Shown here piece after piece: positions 35,801 through 49,400 of a DNA stretch of 64,000 nucleotides; position 1 is the first letter of the stretch; each line of letters opens with the position of its first letter. The translations under genes and the position numbers were made by a program. Source of the stretch: Tretioscincus oriximinensis (lineage: Eukaryota; Chordata; Lepidosauria; Squamata; Gymnophthalmidae); the NCBI GenBank assembly GCA_022410635.1, contig JAJVDF010000238.1:1002773-1066772 (forward strand), given 5' to 3'. The notes under the pieces were generated by a model that ran no database searches, was not told the DNA's origin, and saw nothing but the letters and a program-made list of their open reading frames with translations.

Positions 35801-35990
35801 GGCTGACCAAATGACCCCTTCTGAGGGGGATGAAAACCCGGTTTTGTGGTGCCTCCCGGTTTTTCCTGAGGGGGGAAAAAAGTTTTTTTTAAAAAAAACC
35901 TTTTTTTGAAAAACATTTTCCTCAGCAAAAACCGTGAGGCACTCCAAAACTGGGTTTCTACTTCCCCGCAAAGGGGTTATCTGGTCAGCC
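35801..35990. mobile_element. palindromic MITE flanked by TA
   Basis: 190 bp running from GGCTGACCAAATGACCCCTT to GGGGTTATCTGGTCAGCC; nearly the whole length folds back on itself. TA sits on both sides (35799-35800 and 35991-35992), as for Tc1/mariner-type insertions. It lies between CCDC169 and SPART. Confidence 0.85.
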
Positions 35991-36009
35991 TAATTCACAT
36001 AGGCTAGTA

Positions 36010-37290
36010 GCAGCTGTTACTACATTCAGCTTCACTCCGTGCTTGTTTGACTAAAAGTGGCATAATTTTCCTTGTAATGCAGATGTTTTACTTCTCTTTA
36101 TTATGTTGAATTCAGTAACATTTTTGTAAGCATCCAAAGGTGAAAAACATGAAAATTGTCCCACAGCTTTGGCGACCACAGTGTAAGATGCAGTGTAAAA
36201 TGTCTAGGTTCTGCTTCCAGGTTGAAGGAATAGGGAAGCTGCCACCAAAGGCCAGTCAAGAACAGGTAATGGTTCTACTGCTTTCAGAATGCCAAGAAGC
36301 AATTGGTGGGCCACTGTGTGAGACAGGATGCAGAAATGAGATATTTGGCCCAACTGAACTCCTCTTATATATTAAATGTAATCCCAAATGTTCAGAATAT
36401 ATTGATAAATATCTCAACTGATTCTCACTGTGTCATGCAAATAAGAGTGCAGGTAATCACATGATAAATTTAAAGTTTATTTTAAGTTTAAATCTCTGGA
36501 ATATAGCAATTAATGATAAATGTTTCTCGTGTTAACAACTAAATTAAGATTTATATCATATATATCTTTAGTGCAAATTAGGCATCCAGGATGAAACACA
36601 CTATTTCTTTACAAGTCAGCAATATTTTCTTCTAGATAAAAGTTTTACCAGAGACAGCTTATTAACACAGTGATTCAACAATGAAGTCCTAGAACAACTG
36701 TTAAAAGCTTTTATGCAAAACCAAAAACTTTTCTTTAGTGGCATTTAATATTATTCAAGCAAAAAACTGTTCCCAAACACCAAGTGGATAATACTAAATA
36801 TAGTGAGGTATAAATTCTCTAATAAATAAGCAATTTTCCAGTTTTGGTAAATTCTTTTAAATAACTGTTCCAATACACTGTAGTACTCCAGTCTTTGGTT
36901 TAAGAATTTGCACTGAGATCTCGAAGATTTTTAAGAATGATGGATAAATTTACATGTTGGGTTAAGTGTCATATCTATTTCATCAGGCAGTTCTATTAAT
37001 TATATTCATAAAAAGTTGTTTGAGAATCTTTATAAATACTCTAGGTTACAAAAATAACCTCGCTTTNCATGAGGCTAAATTCCACTTTTCAAATTCATCC
37101 CAGTGAATGCTTTGTGGAAAATAAATCCAATAGCATATTTCTCTCATTTAGATTTTACAGTAACACTCGTGAAACCTTGCAAACCAGAACTGCCATTCAA
37201 GTTTAGCAGGTTAGAAATTTTCAAAGTTAGAAAAATACATCATACTTATTAGTTTTTTTTAAAAAAAAATCATAAATTAAGGCTTTGGGC
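36010..37290. other. SPART 3' flank, unassigned
   Basis: Probably includes the SPART 3' UTR. Minus-strand AATAAA candidates exist near 36478 and 36096 as well as at the stop codon. 36255-36370 loosely resembles a CR1 tail. Confidence 0.45.
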
Positions 37291-37296
37291 TTTTAT

Positions 37297-37489
37297 TCAC
37301 AATAGGTCTTCATCTTTCTCTTTCTTTTCTATAATTTTATATTCATCCAGCACTGCGTGACCCGTTTCTTTTGCAGTCTTCTTCACAATAGCTTTGATTC
37401 CAATGTTGTCAATATTAAATGCTGTCACACCTAGATTAATAGCAGAGCTCACTGCATTATCTGTAGCATGGCCAGCATCATCTCCATAC
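37297..37489 (-). CDS. SPART: SPART last coding exon
   Basis: 193 bp. The acceptor is TTATCTTAAG|GTATGGAG. It encodes YGDDAGHATDNAVSSAINLG, then VTAFNIDNIGIKAIVKKTAK and a lysine/glutamate tail ending EKDEDLL before TGA at 37297-37299. Human spartin continues for about 30 more residues. The intron before this exon is the longest coding-region intron of the gene (37490-42366). An AATAAA overlaps the last base of the stop codon (37292-37297). Confidence 0.95.
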
Positions 37490-40400
37490 CTTAAGATAAA
37501 AATAAATTGCATTACTGCTTTTACCTGTACCAGAAAAGAAAATTATTTAAACCTTTTCCACATATGTCACTTCCTGAACAATTGATTAATATTTGTTTGG
37601 GAAAGCGAAAATCAACACATATAATTGTTTGATTCTTTCTCAAGACCTCCCCCCAACAGAACTGACACAAAAGAAAATGATTACAGAACACCACCTTAGT
37701 TTTATAGGGCTGCTAATGGTTAAACAATTTAAGTAATTCTACTTTTTCCCCTCCATGTTGNATTCAAATCTTTTGAACCACAACTTTCAATGTTATTATT
37801 CCAGATAATTAAAATGTCTCTTTTTTTACTTGATCTAAATACAAGGTGCTTCAAAAATGTGTATTATTCATTTATCAAGCAGTTGCTGCAATTCCTTTGT
37901 GCACAAAAGGTTAATCTCACTCACTTTCTCCCATCAAGTAATATATGCAGAAATAACCAATGCAAGTGGATGCATGTAAACTTCGTCTTCTTGCCCGTTT
38001 GCAAGCTTTCTTTGAAGTCCAATGCATTGCTATCTGCCCTATGTTGAACTCCACAAACATGTTTTCATAAAAGCACGATATCATATTCATTTTGCGGGCC
38101 CTATGCAGCACACTGTAGGAACGAAGTTCAGCTACAAGATTTTTCAGGACAACGGAGCTTCATTCCAACTTCATTATTAATCATGCAAGAATCAGCATGG
38201 TACGGGCAGTGTAAAGCCCCTGTGGAGAGGAAGTCTTATAATGCCTCCAAACATACAACAACAGGAAAATGAGTCCCCGCATCATGGGTTTCCTTGAATG
38301 TATGTAAGTGAAACAAAAGGCAGCCAAAGCTGTAGGGAGAACATCTAACTGTTCTTGGCTTCCAACCCTTTTATATTTGATCTCCAGTTGCAAAACACTA
38401 CATAGATAAGCTAATCTATTTTTGCTAATGTTCTTTGGAAAGTGAATTTAATTTTAAATAAAAGGATGAAAACCGCCTCAAAGAGGGTTTTTTTTTTAAT
38501 AGTTTGAGGATAATCATTAAATGCAGTAATCGTTNACCCGTTTCTTTAAAATTTAATGGAAATAACTAAATTAAACAATACCTTCTGTGGTTTACTTAAT
38601 GAATGATATTAGCAGCCTTATAATTATTATCAAACCAATTTNATCAGGTTAAGTGGAATAGCCAAAATATGTTATTAGGATATAATGAACCATGAACACC
38701 CATATTAAAGCAGAAAAACTTAATTTAAAGCAATGCCAAAATTAACAGAAAAAGTATTCACACCATCTTAGAACATAAGAGGAGCCCTGCTGAATTGTGC
38801 CTGAACCCATCTAGTCCAGCATTGTGTTTCACCAATTGCAACCTGGGCAGTCTCAACAGAAAAAGGCAAAATCTTCACCTATTCTCGACTCCCTGCAAAT
38901 GGTATTTCACAAGTACTGCCCATTGCTCCAAAGTTGGTTGAGAGCAGCCTGGAGTTTGCAAGATTAAAATATTTGCATCTAATAATGGCAGATACAAAAT
39001 GCAAGTTTTATAGCAATACAGTATGGTCGTTTAAATTTTTCCAGTTTCAGACTCGGTTTAATTAAGTTATTCCAGCCTATTCATCACTTTGGCTAAGCTT
39101 ACACAATAACACTACATAGGGGAAAAGATGGNATATCTATGTGCCATCATAATTAATATTCACTAAAAATGAATCAGCCCTTTTATAAACATATTCCAAT
39201 ATAGGACTTGGTTTCCTGAAAAACCTTCCAGCTTCCCACGATATAGAATTTTTCGGCCTGACTTAGATAAGATGGGGTGAATACTCAAAGTTAATAATGA
39301 TTAGTTGAAAATAATCCCAAGTTACTTATGGCTTTTGAGTCTTAGTGGCTATTGAAGGCTGATCGCGCATTTTTATATTTTTAAATCTAAAATAAGAACA
39401 AAGATTAACATGACTTGCAGTGCAGAACTAAGACATGTTCATCAGCTTCTATGAAGAAATTTGGTACAAAAACATTTTTATAAGTACTCTGCCATACAAG
39501 ACTAACTAGAACTAATCAGGTGCTGATATATATATTAGCAAACCACAAGGCACACACTGGTTTAGCACTACTAACTTTGTTAAGGAAGTACAAAGAAACT
39601 ACAAAGGAAGATTTGAAAGAGAAGCAGCAGAACTTGAATACATTCATAAGTTCCAGGCCATNAACAAAGGATTTAACAGAGATAATGGTTTTCNGGCCAA
39701 CTATACATGTTTATGAAATCTGTTAAGTATTTGATTGGTTACTAGACATTGCCTCTTGTTGCCCCAGGGACTTTTTCACATAAGAGGATTAGTTTCTGTT
39801 ATTTACCTGTTTTTCTAATCTGCAATTCATCACCTTACTACAGTTGCATATGCTTTGTCTTCTCCCATTTCCTATAAATACCTGACCCTGACATTAGTCC
39901 CTCAGCATCTGAAGAAGTAGACATGTCTACGAAAGCTTTTGCCACCCACTTTTCTCAAGTTAGTCTCAAAGTGCTGCTAGCTCCTTTGCTGGACTTTGTT
40001 AAGGAAATTCCTGAAAATTGTTGTTTAGAAGTAGTCCTCAAAAATCTAGACAAGTTTTCTTCTCTAAACAAGGCCACCACATTTTTGACATTAGCTAGAG
40101 GCTGGGTGAATGAAATTGCACTAATACCTTAAGTCATTTGATAGTCAGGTTACACTAGGCCAGATTTAAAAAAAAATTGGCAGAAAGTAATACTCTCCAA
40201 AAGTCCTGTTTGATACTTCTTTTTTNAAAAAAATTCTAAATATCTCGTTTTAACCCCCCAAACAAATTATAAAAACATAAACAAAATAGATTGGTTGTTT
40301 TTATCACATTATTTATGTTTCTAGCAATGTCTTTCACCAATCATAAATATAGCCTAAATGCTCCAGACAGTGCAGAAATAAAATCTTTCCAAATATCTTC

Positions 40401-43400
40401 CAGATCTGCACTTGTATTTCAGAATTGTATTTCATAATTCAGATTCGTAGGTTGTAAATTAATAAAAAAATCAAACTTAGTATATATTAACTAAACAGAA
40501 CACTAGACAAGTGACTATTCAAACACTTAACAAAATGGTCTGTATTTTTCCTCTTTTCTAACTTACAAGTAGCTCTGGGCATCACCGTGAGAAGTAGTCT
40601 AAACCCATCTACTTTGATTTTCCTTTGCCACTTAAAGGCTCTGAANCGTCATGCTGATCACTTTGGTCCAGTTCACGCTAATCCTTTTGAACTGGTCTGT
40701 GAAGATCATTCCAAGCTAGTTCATGTTAGGAATGCTAAGCACTGCAATAGTCGACTTTTATCCAGTCACTCCAGCAGAGCAGGCAGATTTTCATCTTCAC
40801 TTTCCTGCTGGAACAATCTGACACTGGATGTCTTATCTGCCCCTTGAAGTAACTGAAGCTGTGCCCCCACAAGCAACTTTGTCATGAAATTTCCTTTATT
40901 CTGGATAAAAAGCCAATTGCAATTCTGCCTCTGTGTTCCTGTAAAACAGTGAAACACTGACATATTTGGTGGAGAACTGTATTCCTGTCACTTTGGGCAC
41001 CCAGGACCTTTTGAGCACCTTTCATATACAAACATCTGATTGGCTGCTTCCACCATCTCTCCTCCCCACCCCACCCCGGTACATCTGAGTTCCAAGAAGT
41101 AAACAAAGAGTACATGTTATGCCTGGAGTTCTTGTTGAATTCCCGTTACTTCTGCCTATTCCTGATTGTACACGCCACACAAGGGCTTTTTAGCGGGCAT
41201 AGAGAAGTCCACAATGAAGTCAGAAAAAAGGTACTTTCCATAAATCTGCAGCAGCGGACGTTTGTAATGACCGGCTTTCTGAAATTGTGTGAAATATCTT
41301 GTGGGGACACAGTGGATATCACTTCCAGGTTGGGAACAGCCTTAAGGTCTCAACTATCAAGCCATGAAGGTTTCAGTCTTTAGCTCCAGATTAGCATCAG
41401 GAGTAAATCTGAACACATGGGGGATAGCTTCAGTGGACTGCTTTACTACATCCCCATGATACACTAGAAAGATTCACTAAAGCAAGTGTCAAAAGGCACT
41501 TCATTTCCCACTTCACTGACTGCGTATAATTACATTCCTGAAATAAGCATATACAACAAACATTTATACAATCAGAAAACTATTTAAGTATGCCTCTTGT
41601 CCTTTAGATACTATCCCATGTAGCTGCTTTTACACAATAACAGCAGTTGTGCGAGCCAAAAAATGACAGAACATAGACTAGTCAAGCAGATAAACTACCT
41701 TTGTCATCTGCTTACTTATCTTTAGCCTTTCTCCTGAATGCTTCTATCTTAAAAGCAGGTTGTTTCTTATGCCCAAGGGGGTGGTGGTAAACTATATGTG
41801 ATATGCACTGTTCATCTTCCAGTGCAAAATTTATCTTTCACAAACTGCTGTAGAAGGAAGGTTTTCTAGCTTGGGGCTTTGGGGTGGGGACTGAAAAAGA
41901 AGGTCACTTTCATTGCAGCTTTGATCACTACCTCTTCCCCTTTGGGCTTTTGTAATGGGGGTTACAAACAATCTAGATCTTGAGGCAGCAAGCAAGTCAA
42001 GGGATTGAATGACCTGACCTTGATATGATGTTTTCAATCTAAACACCGCTCTGAGTTGGCAATTCATGAAATAAAAGGCTTTTATTTCAGGCTAACCACC
42101 TGATTAATGCATATCAAGAGCAGTTCAGTTATGAGGCTAGAAGATGATAGAGGGAGGGGTCACTTTGTGAACCGCACACATAGAATTTTGTTATGGAAAT
42201 AGCACAGTACGTTTATTCTAGAAAACTGTTACAATCCTGTATGTATATGGATAGAATTTCTATCATTACTGGCTTGAGTCCACTTTATAAGCTTTCATGC
42301 ATTTGGTCTCCTAATAGTCATACATATCCTGTATAAATTGCAGAATAGTGGGAAAGGTTTGCTTACTTGTGTTTAACAGTCTGAACTGTCTCTTTAGAAA
42401 CATTTTTAGCAATGCATTTTGCAGCACTTTCCAAACCCTGCCATATTGTTGAAAATCCTGAAAGACGAAGAGCCGTCTTATTAAAACAGACAGTAGCAAA
42501 AAGACATTTAAAAATTGATACCAATTATGTACAAGAAATCTTCATACTACCTTGAACTCCACTTGCTGCCACTACCAAAGCCCCATCAAGAGTAGACTTT
42601 CCATCTTTGCTTTTCTTCAGGGATTCAGGAACAAGTTTGCTTCCATGTTTCTTGACCTGAGGGGCTAATTCTCTACCAACACAACTTGCTATAGAACATA
42701 CACCTTCAACTACATAGAAAACATGATTAAAATGTATATTTCAATTTATTTTTCAATTGATAACCAAACTGCCAACATTGGTAATCTGTTGAGAATCACA
42801 AGTCAGATAACATATCTCCCTTTCAGGGCAATTAAAGAGGCTATGAATTTTTATATTATGCATTATTGAAATTTTGTACCAGTTTTAAAGATTTTGTCCC
42901 CGTACTTTTTGACTTTTGCCATTCCTTCCCTACAGAAAACCTAGTACACTAAAAAGAGCATGCCAGCTATAGCCTTTCAAGACACTGTGTCTGGTGACAG
43001 TAAAGCAATACAGGCCAATGTCTGCTTGTACTATGGATATGATGGTCACTTACAATGCAGTTCTGGAAAATTATTCAATAAAAAGGGTTGTGATAGGTAG
43101 AACAGGATAAGGGGAGAGAGGATTCTACTTTAGCTTCTTCAAATCTTACTTTAGCTTAAGTGTTCCTTGGGCTGCCTTTTGCTAATTATAACTTATTTTC
43201 AGCTTAATACATTCTACAAATATTGGGTTTTTTATCCTGCTTTTCTCAAGTCAAAGGAACTAAAAGTGGATTTCACAATCCTCTATTCACAACCTTATGA
43301 ATGTGGGTGATGCTAAGAGAGCTCCAAAAAGCTGTGAGTAGCCCAAGGTCACTGAGCTGGTTTCATGAACTACGGAATTGAATTTGAAGACTACCAGATA

Positions 43401-46400
43401 AGAGTCTAACTGGCTCTCAAAGTTCTGACACCTTTCAAGTTAATGGGAAACTACATACATCCATTAGTTCCAGATTAGTTCCATTTAAATCAGACTTTCT
43501 GTTTTCATTCATATATCTTGGACAAAGACCATCAAGGTGTAATCNCTAGAGTGCTGGACTAAGGCTTGTTAAACATAGGTTGCTGGGTGATCTTGGGTCA
43601 GTGGGCTTACCTCTCAAGAACCTATTTCCTAAGGTTCTTGTAAAGAAAAAATCACAAGGCATAGAACATTTTTCTCCTTGAGTTCATTAAAAGAAAGATG
43701 GGATAGGAATGAGAGTATAGTAAAAAAAAACACAAGTTCTGGTTTTTACATCTGTATCAAAAAGTAAAGGATAAAGTGTATGATTTCACCATGTAACTTA
43801 CCTAAGAATTGACTGACTTTGACGGCTCCCCCTGTAGCTTGCTTTGCTACATGCAGCCCTTTTGCTACAGTTGGATTGACCTCTACAGGTTTTTCCTCTG
43901 GTTGGAGATGTTCTCTTAATTTAGAAGCTCCCTTGTGGATAGCCTTTCCAGTAAATTCTGCTCCTTTGACCAGGCCCCAACTCACCCAGGATGCCCCTTT
44001 TAGAAACAAGCACCAGTTCAATTAATGCATTAACATTATCAAGGCAAAACCAATGATCTTCAGATACTATTCAAAATACGAGAAATAACAAAAAATNTCT
44101 GCCCACCTTCAGTTAAATCTTAGCTGAAAGGAAAGCTTTGCCTCAACTAGAACAAAAGCTTATGCTTCATGGAGTAGAACAGTGCTATTATCATTTGTTC
44201 ACATGGGCCATCTCTGAGAGTGGCTGTAATTTAGCAGTAGAGGAGACTTTCAGGAAAGCAGAAAATTTGCAATTCAATCTTCAGTCTCTGTAGAAAACAG
44301 CAAATTGTTTCTGTACCTCTGCCAATAAAATGGCATAGACATGTTAAAAGGGGCACACATATAGTCAAGACAAGAGTTGGCCATGTCATGATGCATTCAG
44401 CAACAACATGCTGTCTTTAGACCTAGTACATACAGTATAATGACAATGATGCTATTATTATATCTTGACTGAGAAGTTGACATCACAGAGTTAGTATGCC
44501 ATAAAAGACTAGGAGAAGAGAATCCTGCTTTAATGGGTATGGAAATGGAAATTTCAGTAGATTGCAGGCAAAGTAAGAATGTTTAGATATTGTACCGGTG
44601 TGTGTGTGNTTCCACAAAGAAATCCAAGCCATTACAAAATCTTTCAGTTCACATCTGAGCTATTAAAAAAGAAATGTATTTTTAGTGCAGTTAATTTGGA
44701 GTAGAAAAATACTACTACNGATTCCATTAGGTTCTACTGCTATCAAATTATACTTCCTCTCATTGACAGGATACCAACTCTGGATATTTGTACTTAGTTC
44801 ACTTAACAGACCTCAAGAACAACTGCAATTTTTATGCAGCTTGGAAATACACTTTGTCACACAATAGAACTATAAATTGTCCAGCTGTCATACTTTTGGG
44901 AAAGGAAAATGCTTTTGCATTCTAATATTACAATGCAGTGAATCAAAATGGGCTTAATGTGAGGAGTGAATAGGGCTATATATTATAAAATTCATGTGGT
45001 GTACATGCCCAAATTATCCACAAGGAAAGAGCATCTTAAAAGTTACTTTCCACCTTTAATGTAAAAAGTACAGCTGATGTTCTGTCCATACAGAAAGGAA
45101 AAAGCAGCAACTCAAGCAAACTTTCTCTGCAGCAAACAGACATCTGCAGCTTTTGTATAAAGTACCTGATAGGATTCCATGGGCTACTTTCTCACTCCAC
45201 TCAGGTATTGCTTTTTCTTCTTCTTCAGGTGCTGGTTGAATATGTACCATCTCACCTAGATTAACTGTATCACTTGAAGCTTCTTCATGCTAAAGTTGAA
45301 TGTCAAAGCAAAACAATGAAAAGTTAAATTTAGCCTGCAAGGGCTCTTCCCATTGCAAGCTTTTCATTTGGGCTGTGCAAGGGATCATTTTAAAGTTACT
45401 AAAATTCAAAGACGTAACCGAGTTAGTCTGGATCTGTGGCACTTTAGAGCCTAACAAGAAAGAAATAAGTTGGTAGCATTAGTAAGCTTGGTCTATGAAA
45501 TCCCATTTTCCAACTTCTTTACCGCAATTTCAAGGATGAAACTACATTATCTTACTCACTGTAAAGTTGATAGGAACAAATGCACCTATAATATTTGGGA
45601 AAGAACTATGACATTACTGACNGCAATAATACAGTAGATACCAAGGTACTGTGCAGGACGATAAATATCTGGTGGAACAAATGGTTATGGCTGCTCACGC
45701 AGCCATAACCCATGGATGGAAAGACATGACTAAACTGACAATTAGCAACTGGTGTCACTATTTAGCAGAACAGATGATGGGAGATTTTGTAATTCAAAAA
45801 GCGGACATTGACACAAAGATAAAGAAGATATGGATGAAGAACTGGGCCAAATTGATTCTTTATATACAGACTAATAGATGGGGAGGACCCGAACTCATAG
45901 CGACGATTAAACTGACCCTCAGGTTTTAATAGCAATAAAACTTCAGGAACGTAGATGCTTTCCTCATGGGGGGGTGGCAGGGAGGGGGTGGGTTTTTTTT
46001 TCCTTATTCTATGTATATACCTTATATTTGTATGAAATAGTGCATGGTACTAGATATTTATGTAAACACCTTTATAATTTCAGTGAAGCAACTGTACTAT
46101 GATTTTTGGCTATGATATTTTTGTTATGATACGGTATATATATGTAAATATGTAAAACCCAATTAAAAAATAATACAGTAGATACTTTCCCGTGAGGTTA
46201 CTAAAAGCCGATCCTTACTCAGTGGCAACTAATACAACAAAAACTATNTGATCCATCTTTTGGGGGAAGGGGTGTTATCATCATCTTGTAGTTTAATTAT
46301 CCCCTAATTTTGAATCCTTCTGTAATCCATTCTAAATTACAACTTCGACTCCTTAATCTGTTTCTATACTAAAATCTTTTGCACATAATTTGTTAGCCTC

Positions 46401-49400
46401 TTTGATTTGTTTAGGTATTGAATTAAATCATGAAACAATTTTTAAAAAAGATTCAATAATTCAGTTGCTTAGGAAACCATCTCTCATCTGTGAGATGGGG
46501 TTTCGAAGCCCTGTGTCGGACGTGGGGAGGGGTGAGCACCTTCCACTAGCCTGTAACTCTAGCCAACCCAGCTATTCGAAAGCATGAATTGCAAGAAATT
46601 GCAACTGACTGCAAGTAGATACATGGGAACCACCACAGCCTGGTGGGGAACTCAGAATGTGAGCCTTCGGGCAAAATACCCTTGCAAGCCACTTTAGAGT
46701 CCCTTTGTAAGGTGAGAAAAGCAGGGTATAAGAACTCACTTCTTCTTCTTCTAAAACAGTTTGTGATCAGTCATATCCATTTCAAAATACAGACACAGAA
46801 AATGCTTTGTAGATTTTGCAATTATCATAATTCCTCAGGCAACTTCAGACTTGGTCAATAGGATATATACATGTATAACTTTCAGAATAGGTGTAGGTGA
46901 CTGACACATCCCTAGCATGTGGATGTCAGGACCCTATTCCAAGATATATTCCAAAACAAAGCCTAGTGCAGNATGGCCAATTAGTATTTTTTTAATGTAA
47001 GCAATGCTTAACACTGAATTGTCCCCTACTGTGATTCTTCAGCACTAATTATGTGCTACTTCTAACTGAACGTGTTAAAAATCAGTGGTTTCCATCCCTT
47101 TTTTAAAACATTAGCTTTCTTGGGAAGGTTTCTTTTAATAATTAAATTTAGGTTTAACCCACCTTTAAAGTTCCATCTTACCTTTTCAATTTAACAGAAA
47201 AATGATTTCCTCAAATAGTGTTATATTTCTTTAACTATCTTTTTTCTAGTAAAAACTATGTTTAAGAGCAGCATATATTTCTATTTGCAAACAGAAATGT
47301 GTTCATTTTCATTGTTCTCAGTTTTATACACTGGCACAGGCAGCACCAGGAAAAACTCTAGCATGTGATGCTGCCTTTTGTATTAGTGGATAGTCAGCTA
47401 TTAGGGGAAATGTTAGACTAAGAATTAGACAATAGTTTGTGGTTTTAAAGGGCTGGAATAACAAAAATGTCAACATTAAAACAACTTCTGGTGTTTGCTA
47501 GTTGCAGAACTGAAGCAGACATTTTATTGTCAATAGGTGCTTTTTTGCACACATTTGTTTTACTGGAGCCAAGTGCATATGGATCTTAGAATGCCTAACC
47601 AATATTTAGGATCTTGACATAACTCTTTATGTATTCACAAAACAGACTTTTGAATGATTTCTGCAAAATTATTAAGTTTCTCAAAATATTGGACTGTTCC
47701 CCTACATTGTATATAAATGTAAAACATACGAGACTAGCATTTTAAAATGGTATAAACCCCTCATACCAGCAGGTACTAGATAGAAGTTGCTGATTTTTTC
47801 CAATGAACTTTTACATGCTTAAGCACGTGGCTAAAAAACTGAAACAGTCTTCAGTTCAGGCCATTTTATTTACATATGCAATTAATGTGAAGCAGCTAGG
47901 CATTTAACTTCCAAAGGAGATCTTAAGAAGTTTTGCTCTGTTAATTTTGGAGAGGCAAATCTTTCTTCAAACAACTTGTATCAGTCTCTCTACATATGGA
48001 TTAAAATCTGCAGAACAAAATTTATTCTGGGTAGACCTGCAATTCCACTCTTGAATATTTTTTAGTGACACAAACATTCTGCTTTGTGACATGTGGATTT
48101 TAAAATAGAAATATTCAGTATATTGTAAAACAAAGCAGTTTAAANTTTTTAAGATTAGTTTAATAAAAGTTTGCCATCATTTTAACACTGTAACCTCAAA
48201 ATTTACCTTGGCTCTGAGATCAGATCTCTGTTTTAACAGATGCGCAAAAAGCTCTGTGTAAAGTCTTGAGTATTCTGATGGCAACCCTATTCCCTCAGAG
48301 GATCCTGGGACCTGTGGTACCATATCAAGCACATTAAAAAAACTGAAAAGTGTGTAGGCTGAAAGAATTTGTGCTGCAATGCTACAGGCATTTGACAGCA
48401 ACACTGAGCGTGAGCAATAATCCCCCTTGTGAAATGCATGCAGGTGAATTCATGCACCACTAAGTCTCTCCATGTAAAATTAGATTGTCCATTATGAGTA
48501 AAACCTTTGTTTTCCCCCCAAAGGGATGTATTTTTGTTTCATTTGGAAATCAAGTTTAGCTTTAATATAGAATGTTGCTTTGTAATTGGAAGTTCAACAC
48601 ATCTATGTTTTACTACACAGAACTATAATTTGTTCTTCCTTTGTCTTTCCAGAGTAGGGNCACAATCAAATTGCCTCTGAATATTCTTAGAGAGACTGTG
48701 TAGTGCCATCACTTTAAAAAGTTGAAAAGTTATGGTTTTATTTAAAGTCTGCCACACTGAAGCTATTAAAATAATAACTTCTCACTCCAATGCTATCCAT
48801 GTTCTATATTTTCAAAATAATTCTCTCAATTGGTGAAGTTTCATTATTTAACTCAGTGAGTTATCTAATTTAACCANTCACCAGGACCACCTCTTAGTGA
48901 TTATAGTGCATAATTTTGTTTTAAAATCATTCTTCTACAAGAAAGTGCCTTTTTTTCTTTACCTGCACTCTGAGGTCACACATCTGTTTCAGCAGATCTT
49001 CAAACAATTCTCTGACAGAAGCAGGAAGCTCTGAAGATAATACCACCCCTACGTAAGATCCCGGCACCTGTGACATCATGTTAGGGAACATGTAGACCCC
49101 TGTGTTACAAGAGAGGGCAGGTGACTGATTGCACATGAGAGGATACAACCAGTCACAAACCTGTAAGACAGAACATTAAAATAAGAGCATACGGTCCATC
49201 TAGTCCAGCTTTCTGTCTCAGACAGCCCCCTGCCAACTGCTTCGGGGCACCTACAAATGGCCTTGACATTACAGTGGCATCCCATCTGTCTCTCTCTGTT
49301 GGTAATAGAGAGCTCCAAGGAGCATGCACAAACCCAGTATTATGCTGCAGTCCTTAATTCTTTTATGATGTTGCTAACTCACAAAAAGAAGACAGGAGAT

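Noticed and set aside
41114..41383. 89-codon open frame in a SPART intron
   Set aside because: No flanking splice sites in phase and no recognisable domain.
42311..42499. 62-codon open frame on the minus strand
   Set aside because: Shadow of the SPART exon at 42367-42457 in another frame.
47161..47240. Donor-like GAAAAG|GTAAGA as possible SPART exon 4
   Set aside because: The phase required to join the next exon gives stops immediately upstream and no similarity to the lysine-rich segment.
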